From Caldilineaceae bacterium (GTDB taxonomy: Bacteria > Chloroflexota > Anaerolineae > Caldilineales > Caldilineaceae): a DNA stretch of 64,000 nt. The translations under genes were made by a program, and so were the position numbers. The notes beneath the pieces are model-generated. The model saw only the letters and a program-made list of their open reading frames with translations. It had not been told where the DNA came from and made no database searches. The stretch's first letter is position 1; each line of letters begins with the position of its first letter. Below, piece after piece: positions 45,333 through 54,855 of the stretch. The DNA is taken from contig JAGNDO010000021.1 of the NCBI GenBank assembly GCA_018003515.1, positions 1 to 64,000 on the forward strand, read 5' to 3'.

Positions 45333-47786
45333 CTATACGGGCAATGTGCTGTAGAACTCGCTGATGCGTATGAGCGCGGCGATGTTGAGGAGGGCGAAGG
45401 CGGCCACGACGCCATAGATCACCCAGCGCTGCACTCGGCGGTTGGACGAGGCCAGGGCGGCCAGTCCGGCTACGGTCAACAGCACCGTGGGCAGGGCGGC
45501 GGGGAAGGTGTAGCGGACGCTGGGCAACCCAAAGCGGGCGATCCACATAAAGGTCAACACCCAAAGCACGGCATTGGTCCACACCAAAAAGCCGCTGATG
45601 CCCAGGAAGACCACGCCGGGCGTCGCTCCCTCCACGCCCCGGTGCCGGTGCCGACTGCGCCGACGACGGCCCGATTCGCCCCGTTCAGCAGAATCTCCCG
45701 AATCTCCTGACGAGGATGAGTGCCGCCGCCGCTTGGCCGGGCGCAGACCCTGGCGCACCATGCGCACCCCCCACCATCCGGTTCCGGCCAGGGAAAGTCC
45801 CAGGATGATCCAATAGAGAGGCAGCAAGAAGTCACCCTGCAAGCGCACATGGCCCCAGGCAAAGGTGCCCAGCAAGCCGGTGATCAGGTGGCGGGGGATG
45901 GTGACGGTCAACAAGCGTCCGTTGCGCTCCCAGTCCAGCAACCCGTTGAGGATCAAGGTGGGGGAGCGTTCCGCGGCCCGGAAGATCAGGTTTTCAATCT
46001 GGGGACGAATTCTGGGCCAGGATTGAGCCCCGGAGCCATTGCGCAGCAGATTCACAAAGGGCTGCCCGCCCCAAGCCCCGTCTTTGGCCTGGGTGTCGTT
46101 GAAGAGCGGCGGATCATCCGCGGGGTATTCGCCCAGGACCACCACGGCCCCATCCACCAAAAGCTGGATCGGCCCGGCCAAAGCCGCATTCCCCGGATCA
46201 CCGATCAGGGCAAAATAGCTGACCCCGGCGGTGGCGGGCACCTGCACAGTCACGGCGTGAAAGGTGGGGGTACTGGTGACGGTGATGGGGTTGGTGTTGG
46301 AGCCGAACGATTGGGTGCCGGATTCACTCCACAGTAGCTTGGGACCGGCCACGGTCAGGGGTTCGTCCAACTGGGTGTCGAGCCAGAACCAGCCGCCGAT
46401 GGTCACGGTCTGGCCGGCCATTTCCTGCGTGGCGGCAGCAGGCAGGGGGTTAAGCAGTTGATAGTATTTGGCCGCCGGGTCCACGGTGACGGCGGCGGCG
46501 AATTCTCCCAAGGGGGCATTGACCGCGGCCTGCATGGAGGTGGCCGCGGTACGCTGGCGGGAGGGTTCGGTCTGGATGGTGCGGGTGCCCCAGGCGTCCC
46601 AATGATACCAATAGCGGGCGTCCGTGCGCTGCAAGGAGACCGTCAGCCCCAGCACGCCCACAATCGCCACGGTCAGCCCCAGCCAGCGCCATTGCCAGCG
46701 CTGTTGTTGCCACCAGGCCAGCACAAAGGCCACGGGGATCAGGGGCAGGCTGATCAGCGCCGTGTTTTTCATGATAAAGGCCAAAAGCCCGGCACCGACC
46801 ACCCATAGGCCCAAAAACGGGCTGATCCCGCGGCGAATCATGCGCACGCTGCCCCACAGGAAGAGGGTGAAGAGGGCAAAGGCCCCGGCGTCATTGTTGA
46901 CCGCTGTCATGATGTCGGCAAAGGGGGGCAGCAGGGCCATGCTCAGGGGCACAGCCCAGCGCAGGGGATGGCCGGGGACCAGCAGGGTCGCCATCACCCC
47001 GGCAGCGGAGCCGATGGCGAGCAGGAAGAAGAGCAGGGAGACCATGCGGGCCAGGTAGAGTTGGCTGACCAGGTCCAAATGGGAGAAAAGGCTGAGGGGA
47101 ATCCCGACCAGTTGATAATAGATCGGGCGATTTTCATATTGAGGAAAGCCCAGGCCATAGGGTTGATCCGTGAGCAGGTCCGGCTTGGGCAGGTTCCAAT
47201 AGAAGTCATTGGCCGTCATGGAGGCGGCGGCCTCTCGGATCAGGGTGATGTCCCGATCCGTCGCGCTGACCGTGGCGGTGTCTGTGTTGGCCAAGAGCCA
47301 GGCTGTCTCGAAATGGGATGGCTCGTCGTAGTGCTGCCACGGGGGCAAGGCGGCCAGATAGATGCTGCCCTGGATCAGGGCGATCAGGAGTACGGCCACT
47401 ACCTTCCATCGATCTGTCACCGTGTGGGGATCCAGGGTCTCGTCGCCCCCCGTGCCTTGACCAAACCGGGCCAGCAGTTCCTCCCGGTTGCGCCACAGGG
47501 CAATCCCCGGCTCCACCAAAAGCAGCCCCAGCAGAAGCGTCCACAGCCCCACCCGCCACCAGGCTTCCCCGGTCAACAAACTCACCGTCACCTGGCCCAG
47601 GACAAAGAGACCCATACCCAGGCGTAAAAACGGCTCGGTACGGCTCACATCCACAGGCCGCCCGGTCGCTTTGGCCAGGGGCTTGTAGACGGATTTGAGA
47701 TAGCTTCGGTAGCTAAACGCGGTCAACAGCACGGACAATCCTGCAATCCACAAACTGTTGGCCGCCAACATGGTCCAGTTGATCAT
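45333..47786 (-). CDS. Large polytopic membrane protein (DUF2142/glycosyltransferase-like)
   Basis: An 817-residue integral membrane protein with about 12-13 hydrophobic segments. The PPWQHYDEPSHFETAWLLAN stretch in the first large loop (near 160) is like the ExxH/DEPxH motif of DUF2142 and GT-C glycosyltransferase-like proteins that use a polyprenyl-linked sugar. Between segments lies a roughly 200-residue extracytoplasmic domain (TVTIGGWFWLDTQLDEP...), and near residues 690-720 a very charged, Ser-rich linker (RRRHSSSSGDSGDSAERGES). ATG 47786 is chosen; an ATG at 47813 lies in repeat words. Function remains a guess. Confidence 0.65.
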   Translation of the reverse strand: MINWTMLAANSLWIAGLSVLLTAFSYRSYLKSVYKPLAKATGRPVDVSRTEPFLRLGMGLFVLGQVTVSLLTGEAWWRVGLWTLLLGLLLVEPGIALWRNREELLARFGQGTGGDETLDPHTVTDRWKVVAVLLIALIQGSIYLAALPPWQHYDEPSHFETAWLLANTDTATVSATDRDITLIREAAASMTANDFYWNLPKPDLLTDQPYGLGFPQYENRPIYYQLVGIPLSLFSHLDLVSQLYLARMVSLLFFLLAIGSAAGVMATLLVPGHPLRWAVPLSMALLPPFADIMTAVNNDAGAFALFTLFLWGSVRMIRRGISPFLGLWVVGAGLLAFIMKNTALISLPLIPVAFVLAWWQQQRWQWRWLGLTVAIVGVLGLTVSLQRTDARYWYHWDAWGTRTIQTEPSRQRTAATSMQAAVNAPLGEFAAAVTVDPAAKYYQLLNPLPAAATQEMAGQTVTIGGWFWLDTQLDEPLTVAGPKLLWSESGTQSFGSNTNPITVTSTPTFHAVTVQVPATAGVSYFALIGDPGNAALAGPIQLLVDGAVVVLGEYPADDPPLFNDTQAKDGAWGGQPFVNLLRNGSGAQSWPRIRPQIENLIFRAAERSPTLILNGLLDWERNGRLLTVTIPRHLITGLLGTFAWGHVRLQGDFLLPLYWIILGLSLAGTGWWGVRMVRQGLRPAKRRRHSSSSGDSGDSAERGESGRRRRSRHRHRGVEGATPGVVFLGISGFLVWTNAVLWVLTFMWIARFGLPSVRYTFPAALPTVLLTVAGLAALASSNRRVQRWVIYGVVAAFALLNIAALIRISEFYSTLPV

Positions 47787-47903
47787 AGCTATTGGCTGGA
47801 AGCGGATAGCCATTCGCTGTTAGCGGTTAGCGGTTAGCCGGTATAAAACCTGTCAGGAGTTCCTGAACCACACGGCTATCGGCAAACAGCTAATAGCTAT
47901 CAG
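47787..47903. repeat. Word-repeat region (agctat/gttagcg types) after malQ
   Basis: 'gttagcggttagcggttagc' near 47819 and 'cagctaatagctatcagcta' near 47887 are 7-nt-period arrays that can pair in part with each other and with 'catagctattggctgg' at 47784. The malQ stop codon (47904-47906) itself lies inside the last 'cagctattg' word. Confidence 0.7.
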
Positions 47904-49439
<1,536 letters not shown>

Positions 49440-49449
49440 GATAGAGTCC

Positions 49450-50505
49450 TTATGAATATGGGCCGAGAAATTTCTCGCCGTCAAAATGAATCAAATGATC
49501 TGGTGACGCGGCTATCCATACTTCTGTTTCCCATGCTATATTGGTAACGAATTTCCGAAATGTCGCCTGATCCATAAAGGCAGTCACCAGGATGGTATCC
49601 GCTTTGCAATCTTTGAGAAAGGGTTGCAAAGCGATTACTCTCTCGGGACTCATTGGCCCAGACGAATGCACAGCTTCGATCAAATAGAGCCAGTTTCGTG
49701 CCCGTGAATACGCTACAACATCTGGTAATTCCTCATGCGCAAGGGGCGTCAATCCGATCTCATCGGCGGTATGTCCATCATAATGGAGAAATTTATTTTC
49801 AGCGTCGCCGATGTAAATGACCTTGGATCCAAAACCATACCGAGGCAAAAATTCCTCTATGATCGCCTTTTGAAGACGATTATGTTCACCAGGTCCAAAT
49901 TGTAATGTAACACCCGATGGAAGTTGTATGGGTATTTTGGAGAGACTACGCCGGGCGGCAAGTTCTTCTGCTAAAAGAGGTCTGCCATCAGAAAAGTTGG
50001 TCACAAGTGCATCCCAACCATCTTGTAAATAAGCCCTGATCATCTCGATATACACAGGATTGATCGCCCAAGCGCGGCTTGGGTTATTCCGTGCAGATTG
50101 TGGATTGGCTGAAACCACGATCCCGGCCAGCATTGGGTGCAAGAGATCTTTACGTCTGATATCATCATACGACCCCCGAGAAACGTTCTCGCCGAAATGT
50201 GTGTTGATATATTTGATTATGTCTCTTGTTTTTAAGGCGTGTCCGTTATCCAATGACTTGGCGTTGGGCCAATCAGCGCTGGTTTTAACATCACATAAGG
50301 CAAGAAAAGCAAGGGCCATGCGTTCCAGCCTACGTGCAGTTTTATCTTCAATTGGAATGCCAAGACGATCTAAAATATGAATGGCTTCATTGACAAGTTG
50401 TTGAATATCAGAGCTTTTAGCATCAAAGGTGTGATGGGATCGACCTTTGATGCCCTCTGCTTGGGCTTCGCCGCTGTCAAAAATGTATTTCTTCATTTTG
50501 ATCAC
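49450..50505 (-). CDS. BsuBI/PstI-family type II restriction endonuclease
   Basis: A 351-residue protein (GTG 50505, or ATG 50496). The C-terminal half has VIYIGDAENKFLHYDGHTAD, then EELPDVVAYSRARNWLYLIE and AVHSSGPMSPERVIAL, the catalytic pattern (GDxxxK...LPDxV...LxEAVxSxGP) of the BsuBI/PstI endonuclease family. The N-terminal part (GRSHHTFDAKSSDIQQLVNE, DIIKYINTHFGENVSRGSYD) matches the family's DNA-binding region. It starts 9 nt after the methyltransferase stop. Base composition is distinctly AT-richer than the neighbours. Confidence 0.9.
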   Translation of the reverse strand: MIKMKKYIFDSGEAQAEGIKGRSHHTFDAKSSDIQQLVNEAIHILDRLGIPIEDKTARRLERMALAFLALCDVKTSADWPNAKSLDNGHALKTRDIIKYINTHFGENVSRGSYDDIRRKDLLHPMLAGIVVSANPQSARNNPSRAWAINPVYIEMIRAYLQDGWDALVTNFSDGRPLLAEELAARRSLSKIPIQLPSGVTLQFGPGEHNRLQKAIIEEFLPRYGFGSKVIYIGDAENKFLHYDGHTADEIGLTPLAHEELPDVVAYSRARNWLYLIEAVHSSGPMSPERVIALQPFLKDCKADTILVTAFMDQATFRKFVTNIAWETEVWIAASPDHLIHFDGEKFLGPYS

Positions 50506-50514
50506 ATTGGGTGT

Positions 50515-51552
50515 CTAAAACAGCGTCAATTGTTTGTGTAGTCCGTTTATTCTATTGTATTGTTCGATCTCGTCGAATGTCATTTTCTCTTCACTGGCAG
50601 CTAAGTATTCTTTGATACTTGCCGCAAGATGATAAGAAAAGAGCGGAGGAACTGCATTTCCAATTTGGTTGAATTGGCTGGTTTCGCTACCCTCGAATTC
50701 AAACCAATCTGGAAAACTTTGTAATCGTGCCGCTTCACGAACAGTTAGCCGGCGTCTTCTTCCATCGGGTAAGCGCACACGCATCATGTCCCCGGTTGCG
50801 CCAGCCAAGTTTCGACAAGTCACCGTGCGAGACGGTTCATTCAAGTTTAGATCACGAGGGCGAATACACTTTGATGCTTTTTCATATTTAGCTACGTATT
50901 CATCCATGCTTGGCGTCAAAAACTTTGCGTCCGCTGGTATCTCCACTGCCATCTCGCCCAAAGCTTCGCCAGCTGTCACTTTTTTGCCTGTTGGCTGAGG
51001 AAAATTAAAGCCGCCCCTGTGACCTACAACGATCAATCTTTCTCTTCTTTGGGGAACACCGTATCGTGCTGTGTTAAACATTTTGTAGTCAACGATATAA
51101 CCTAATGTTTGAAATCTTTCAACAATCTCTTGCAAATACAGCTCGTTTCGATACATCATGCCCCTGACGTTTTCAAAAAGAAACGCTTTCGGAGCGACCT
51201 GTTGCACAGCGGAGATAAATGCGGGAAATCCGTCTCGCGAGTCTTCCAACCCCTGCTGTTTTCCACCTACGCTAAACGGCTGACAAGGTGGACCCCCTAT
51301 AATTAGGGTTGCGTGAGGAAATAGATGGCTTGGCGAAAGATCAAGTTGATAACAGTCACTGCCTAGATTGTTCCTGTATGTAGCGCAACAATCTGCATCC
51401 TTTTCAAACCCAATCGTCTTAAATCCTTGCGCTTCAAACCCCAGCGCAAGGCCACCTGCCCCAGCAAACAAGTCCAATGCGACAAGTGAACTGTTTTGTG
51501 TAGGGATGAAGATTGAATTGATCTGTTCGACATAATTTTGCGATTTAACCAA
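50515..51552 (-). CDS. DNA (cytosine-5) methyltransferase
   Basis: A 345-residue C5 methyltransferase. Motif I ALDLFAGAGGLALGFEAQGF, motif IV LIIGGPPCQPFSVGGKQQGL with the catalytic Cys, motif VI FLFENVRGM (ENV), motif VIII VPQRRERLIVVG and motif X QIGNAVPP are all present. It starts at TTG 51552, preceded by 'agggga'. It is the partner of the downstream endonuclease. The classical BsuBI and PstI systems pair with N6-adenine methyltransferases, so this pairing is not the canonical one. The gene is AT-rich. Confidence 0.93.
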   Translation of the reverse strand: MVKSQNYVEQINSIFIPTQNSSLVALDLFAGAGGLALGFEAQGFKTIGFEKDADCCATYRNNLGSDCYQLDLSPSHLFPHATLIIGGPPCQPFSVGGKQQGLEDSRDGFPAFISAVQQVAPKAFLFENVRGMMYRNELYLQEIVERFQTLGYIVDYKMFNTARYGVPQRRERLIVVGHRGGFNFPQPTGKKVTAGEALGEMAVEIPADAKFLTPSMDEYVAKYEKASKCIRPRDLNLNEPSRTVTCRNLAGATGDMMRVRLPDGRRRRLTVREAARLQSFPDWFEFEGSETSQFNQIGNAVPPLFSYHLAASIKEYLAASEEKMTFDEIEQYNRINGLHKQLTLF

Positions 51553-51585
51553 GATATCCCCTGGATAGCTTTAGACGGACACACG

Positions 51586-51591
51586 ATTATA
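51586..51591 (-). promoter_or_regulatory. -10 box of restriction-modification operon
   Basis: On the minus strand TATAAT lies 34 nt upstream of the TTG start. I found no -35 at the right distance; 'tgatacac' before it could be an extended -10. The short direct/inverted 'gtgatacac ... cgtgtgtcc' around it may be an operator. Confidence 0.4.
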
Positions 51592-51660
51592 GTGTATCAC
51601 GGCTTATGCAAAGCACATACTCCGTCGTGATCATTCCCTCATACGGTAACGGACGTTCAT

Positions 51661-52461
51661 CTATCCCCCAACCGCCCCCACGCCCAGCCAGATCAGCCCC
51701 AGGCAGATCACCATCCAGCCCATCTCCATGCCCAGGCGCGGTTCTTCTTGCAGGGGGATGCGGGGATTTTGCATCAGTTCCGGCGTGAAGGCCACCGGGG
51801 CGGGTGGGAGATAGCGGGGGATCAGTCCCCAGGCCACCACCGCACCGCCGAGCAGTCCGCCCAGGTGGCCCCAGTTGTCAATGCCCGGCGAACTGAGGCC
51901 AAAGATAAAGTTGACGACGACGATCATGGCCATGTTTTGCAGCACGGCCCGCGCCTGGGCACCAAACTGGTCCCGATAGCGCAGATAGTAGACACTCAGC
52001 GCACCCACCAGGCCAAAGATGGCCCCGGACGCCCCGGCGGAGAGGTTGTCCACAAAGGCGTAGCTGGCCAAGCTGCCAAAAAGTCCCCCCACCACATAGA
52101 TAACGGTGAAGCGGCGGTGGCCAAATATCCCCTCCACTTGGGGACCAAACAGATAGAGGGCGTAGAGATTGAAGAGGAGATGCAGCACGCCGATATGCAA
52201 AAACATGGCGGTGAAGAGCCGCCACGTCTGCCCGGCGGCGATCAACTCGTTGACTTTGGCCCCAAAGAGGAGCAGCACCCGCAGGTCTTCCGTGCCGTCC
52301 AAGACGCCGAAGACCAAGTAACCGATCCCGATCATGGCCAAAAAGACCACCAGGTTGACACCGATCAGAATGCGGCTGATCAAGGGCGAGGCTTGCTTCA
52401 CATAGACCATCACCCGGACTTGGCGGGGTTCGGCCACTGAGGAAGGAGAGGAGTCGATCAT
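51661..52461 (-). CDS. Rhomboid-family intramembrane serine protease
   Basis: A 266-residue membrane protein. The catalytic serine is in GASGAIFGLVGA and the histidine in NWGHLGGLLGGAVVAW; WRLFTAMFLHIGVLHLLFNL is the preceding conserved segment. It starts 1 nt after the gmk stop, so the two are co-transcribed. Six core membrane segments plus an extra C-terminal one (MVICLGLIWLGVGAVGG). Substrates are not predictable. Confidence 0.94.
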   Translation of the reverse strand: MIDSSPSSVAEPRQVRVMVYVKQASPLISRILIGVNLVVFLAMIGIGYLVFGVLDGTEDLRVLLLFGAKVNELIAAGQTWRLFTAMFLHIGVLHLLFNLYALYLFGPQVEGIFGHRRFTVIYVVGGLFGSLASYAFVDNLSAGASGAIFGLVGALSVYYLRYRDQFGAQARAVLQNMAMIVVVNFIFGLSSPGIDNWGHLGGLLGGAVVAWGLIPRYLPPAPVAFTPELMQNPRIPLQEEPRLGMEMGWMVICLGLIWLGVGAVGG

Positions 52462-52462
52462 A

Positions 52463-53128
52463 TTACAGGCTCACCGGTTTCCAGTCGATACGGGCTTTTT
52501 CGGCAGTGATGATGCTGACCACCTGCTCCACCGTATTCTCCAGGCAATCTTCCCGGTTGATCACCACATAGTCAAACTCGCGGATGCGCTTCATCTCCTG
52601 GCGGGCCATGGCAATGCGCAGCTTGAGCTGATCCGGCGGCTCGGTCTTGCGCTCTTGCAGCCGCAGCACCAGTTCGCTCTCGTTTTGGGCAGTGATAAAA
52701 ACGGTGATGGCCTCGGGCACCAGCTTGCGGATGGTGGCCGCGCCCTGCACGTCGATGCGCATGATCACATCCTGACCGCTGGCCAGGGCTTCCCGCACAT
52801 GCTTTTTGGGGATGCCCTTGTAATCGCCATAGACCACCGCGTACTCCAACAGTTCGCCGGCCTCGATCATCTCGGCAAATTCGCCCATGCTGACAAAGTG
52901 ATAGTCCGCGCCGTCGGTCTCCGTGGGGCGGATGGGCCGGGTGGTGGCGGTGACCACAAAGTGAAAGGGGTATTTGCGCGCCTTCATCATGTCCAAGGTG
53001 GCATCCTTGCCCACGCCGCTGGGACCGGAAAGCACCAACAGGATCGGGCGCGGATGGGTCATGCTCTGATAGAGGGCCTGGACTTCCTGATCCGCCGGAC
53101 CGGCCTCTTGGATATGGGCTGAAGACAT
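52463..53128 (-). CDS. gmk: Guanylate kinase
   Basis: A 221-residue enzyme that phosphorylates GMP to GDP. P-loop LSGPSGVGKDAT (Lys/Asp), GMP-binding region ATTRPIRPTETDGADYHFVS, GELLEYAVVYGDYKGIP and DVQGAATIRKL are intact. The N-terminus has about 20 extra residues before the P-loop domain; ATG at position 23 (THPRPILLV) could be the true start. Nucleotide metabolism fits the nearby tmk. Confidence 0.96.
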   Translation of the reverse strand: MSSAHIQEAGPADQEVQALYQSMTHPRPILLVLSGPSGVGKDATLDMMKARKYPFHFVVTATTRPIRPTETDGADYHFVSMGEFAEMIEAGELLEYAVVYGDYKGIPKKHVREALASGQDVIMRIDVQGAATIRKLVPEAITVFITAQNESELVLRLQERKTEPPDQLKLRIAMARQEMKRIREFDYVVINREDCLENTVEQVVSIITAEKARIDWKPVSL

Positions 53129-53156
53129 AGTTTTCTCACCTGACTAGAACAATGGC

Positions 53157-53185
53157 TTGGGCTTAGAGCAGGGACACAGTATAAT
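53157..53185 (+). promoter_or_regulatory. Putative promoter for FmdB-like gene
   Basis: TTGGGC (53157-53162), 17-nt spacer, perfect TATAAT (53180-53185). The transcript would begin just before the 9-nt tandem repeat and have a leader of about 165 nt before ATG 53357. Confidence 0.5.
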
Positions 53186-53192
53186 CTGCTTC

Positions 53193-53232
53193 ACGACTTA
53201 TCCGACTTGTCCGACTTGTCCGACTTATTCGA
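53193..53232. repeat. 9-nt tandem array (tccgacttg)
   Basis: cgactta, then tccgacttg twice, then tccgactta: four units with a 9-nt period between gmk and the FmdB-like gene. There is no inverted partner nearby. Confidence 0.8.
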
Positions 53233-53356
53233 TGCTGTGCCGAACCTTATCCCGGCATAATCTATCCCAAGAGTATACGGCAGATAGAGAGTGATCGCCA
53301 ATTTTCCGGCTTTCTCTATCTGTAATCCCTGCCCAAAACCACCCCCAGGAGGCCCC

Positions 53357-53779
53357 ATGCCGATCTACGAATACTACTGTTATGACTGCCGCCAGCGAGT
53401 GAGTGTCTTCTTCCGCAGCTTTAGCGTGGCCTCGAATGAGGCCGCGCTCTGCCCCACATGCGAAGGCAAACGGCTCTATCGTCTGGTCAGCCGGGTCTCG
53501 GTGATCAAGTCCGAAGAGAGCCGCATGGAGGGGCTGGCGGATGATAATTCCCTCATGTCCGGGCTGGAGAGCGAGGATCCCCGGGCCCTGGCCCACTTCA
53601 TGCGCCGCATGAGTGACGAGACCGGCGAACCGATAGACGCCGAGATGTCCGACGTACTCAACCGGCTGGAATCCGGCCAAAGCCCCGAAGAGATCGAAAA
53701 AGCCCTGCCCGATTTCGGCGGCGGCGACGACATGGGCGGCATGGGCGGCGGGATGCCGCCGGGCTTTCCGCCCATGTAA
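53357..53779 (+). CDS. FmdB-type zinc-ribbon protein
   Basis: A 140-residue protein. PIYEYYCYDCRQRVSVFFRS followed by CPTC is the N-terminal zinc ribbon of the FmdB/putative regulatory family (two CxxC pairs). The C-terminus is acidic and ends in a Gly/Met/Pro-rich tail (GGGDDMGGMGGGMPPGFPPM). 'aggaggcccc' precedes ATG 53357. Function in most bacteria is unknown. It ends 1 nt before a 72-nt perfect hairpin. Confidence 0.88.
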   Translation: MPIYEYYCYDCRQRVSVFFRSFSVASNEAALCPTCEGKRLYRLVSRVSVIKSEESRMEGLADDNSLMSGLESEDPRALAHFMRRMSDETGEPIDAEMSDVLNRLESGQSPEEIEKALPDFGGGDDMGGMGGGMPPGFPPM

Positions 53780-53780
53780 A

Positions 53781-53852
53781 AAGAGATAGAGATAGAGGGG
53801 GGAGATAGAGATTCTGTAGAATCTCTATCTCCCCCCTCTATCTCTATCTCTT
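53781..53852. repeat. 72-nt perfect hairpin of gagata words
   Basis: aagagatagagatagagggg (from 53781) to attct, loop 'gt', then the exact complement to 53852: 35-nt arms with no mismatch. Built from gagata/gatagag words. One nt after the FmdB-like stop and 18 nt before the convergent darA stop. Confidence 0.92.
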
Positions 53853-53869
53853 CCCTCTATCTCCTCAGT

Positions 53870-54199
53870 TCAAATTTGCTCGAAATGCCCCACATCCATC
53901 ACAAAAATAGTCGCGCCCCCCATGTGTTTTTCCACCGGGGTGGGGATGTGCATCTCCCCCGGCTCCATGACCGGCGGCAGGGGGGTGACATATTGCAGGC
54001 GGCTGGGGCAATTTTCCCGAAAGATGGTCAACACCTCGGCCATGTCTTCATCCTCCACGCCGCAGAAGACGGTGACATTGTTGACATGGCGATAGCCACC
54101 GGTGGAACTGGTGGCCGTGGCCGCAAAGCCGCGCCGGATCAGCCGATCCAACAAGCTGTTGGAATCTTCACTGGTAATCACAGCCATGATCATCTTCAT
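53870..54199 (-). CDS. darA: DarA/YaaQ-type cyclic-di-AMP receptor (PII-like)
   Basis: A 109-residue protein. MAVITSEDSNSLLDRLIRRG, then ATATSSTGGYRHVNNVTVFC and PVMEPGEMHIPTPVEKHMGG match the YaaQ/DarA family (DUF970), homotrimeric PII-like proteins that bind c-di-AMP in Firmicutes. Its ATG overlaps the tmk stop by 4 nt (ATGA), the same tmk-darA order known in other bacteria. Binding of c-di-AMP is inferred from family. Confidence 0.9.
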   Translation of the reverse strand: MKMIMAVITSEDSNSLLDRLIRRGFAATATSSTGGYRHVNNVTVFCGVEDEDMAEVLTIFRENCPSRLQYVTPLPPVMEPGEMHIPTPVEKHMGGATIFVMDVGHFEQI

Positions 54200-54852
54200 G
54201 CCATCTGCCCCACTTTTTGCGCCGCACCCCCCACCAACGATGCCGACACCCGCGCCCAAATGGCCGCGCTCAGGCGATCCACGGGCTGGGTGGCGTCCAA
54301 GACCAGCCAGCGGGCCGGGTCCGCCTTGGCCAGGGCCAGATAGCCGTCCCGCACCTTCTGATGAAAGGCCACGGCCTTGGCCTCCATGCGGTTCCATTCG
54401 TCCGTCGCGCCCATCTGCTTGCGATGCAGTCCGGCCACCGGCTCGATGTCCAAAAAAATAGTCAGATCTGGGGTCAGGCCAGCGGTGGCATAGACGGCCA
54501 ACTGGCGCAATGGGTCCAGGGCCTGGCCATGACCATAGCCCTGATAGGCCAGGGTGCTGTCCGCAAAGCGATCACACAGCACCACCTCGCCCCGCCCCAA
54601 TGCCGGCCGGATCACCTGATCCACGATCTGGGCCCGGGCGGCGTTAAAGAGCAAGGTTTCGGCCCGGGGACTCATCTCTGTGTGCGTTAAATCCAACAGC
54701 AGGGCGCGGATGCCGTCACCGATGCGGGTGCCGCCGGGCTCGCGCGTGGTGAGGGTGGGCCATCCGTCCTGGGCCAGGGTGGCGGCCAGCAGACGGATTT
54801 GCGTCGTCTTGCCGCTGCCTTCCGGCCCTTCAAAAGTGATAAAGATGCTCAC
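54196..54852 (-). CDS. tmk: Thymidylate kinase
   Basis: A 218-residue enzyme phosphorylating dTMP. P-loop FEGPEGSGKTTQIRLLA, the DRx motif VVLCDRFADSTLAYQGYG and the TREPGGTRIGDGIRALLLD segment are intact, and the LID region follows. It lies 3 nt after the R3H ATPase gene and overlaps darA, forming the R3H-tmk-darA operon. Confidence 0.97.
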   Translation of the reverse strand: MSIFITFEGPEGSGKTTQIRLLAATLAQDGWPTLTTREPGGTRIGDGIRALLLDLTHTEMSPRAETLLFNAARAQIVDQVIRPALGRGEVVLCDRFADSTLAYQGYGHGQALDPLRQLAVYATAGLTPDLTIFLDIEPVAGLHRKQMGATDEWNRMEAKAVAFHQKVRDGYLALAKADPARWLVLDATQPVDRLSAAIWARVSASLVGGAAQKVGQMA

Positions 54853-54855
54853 GCC

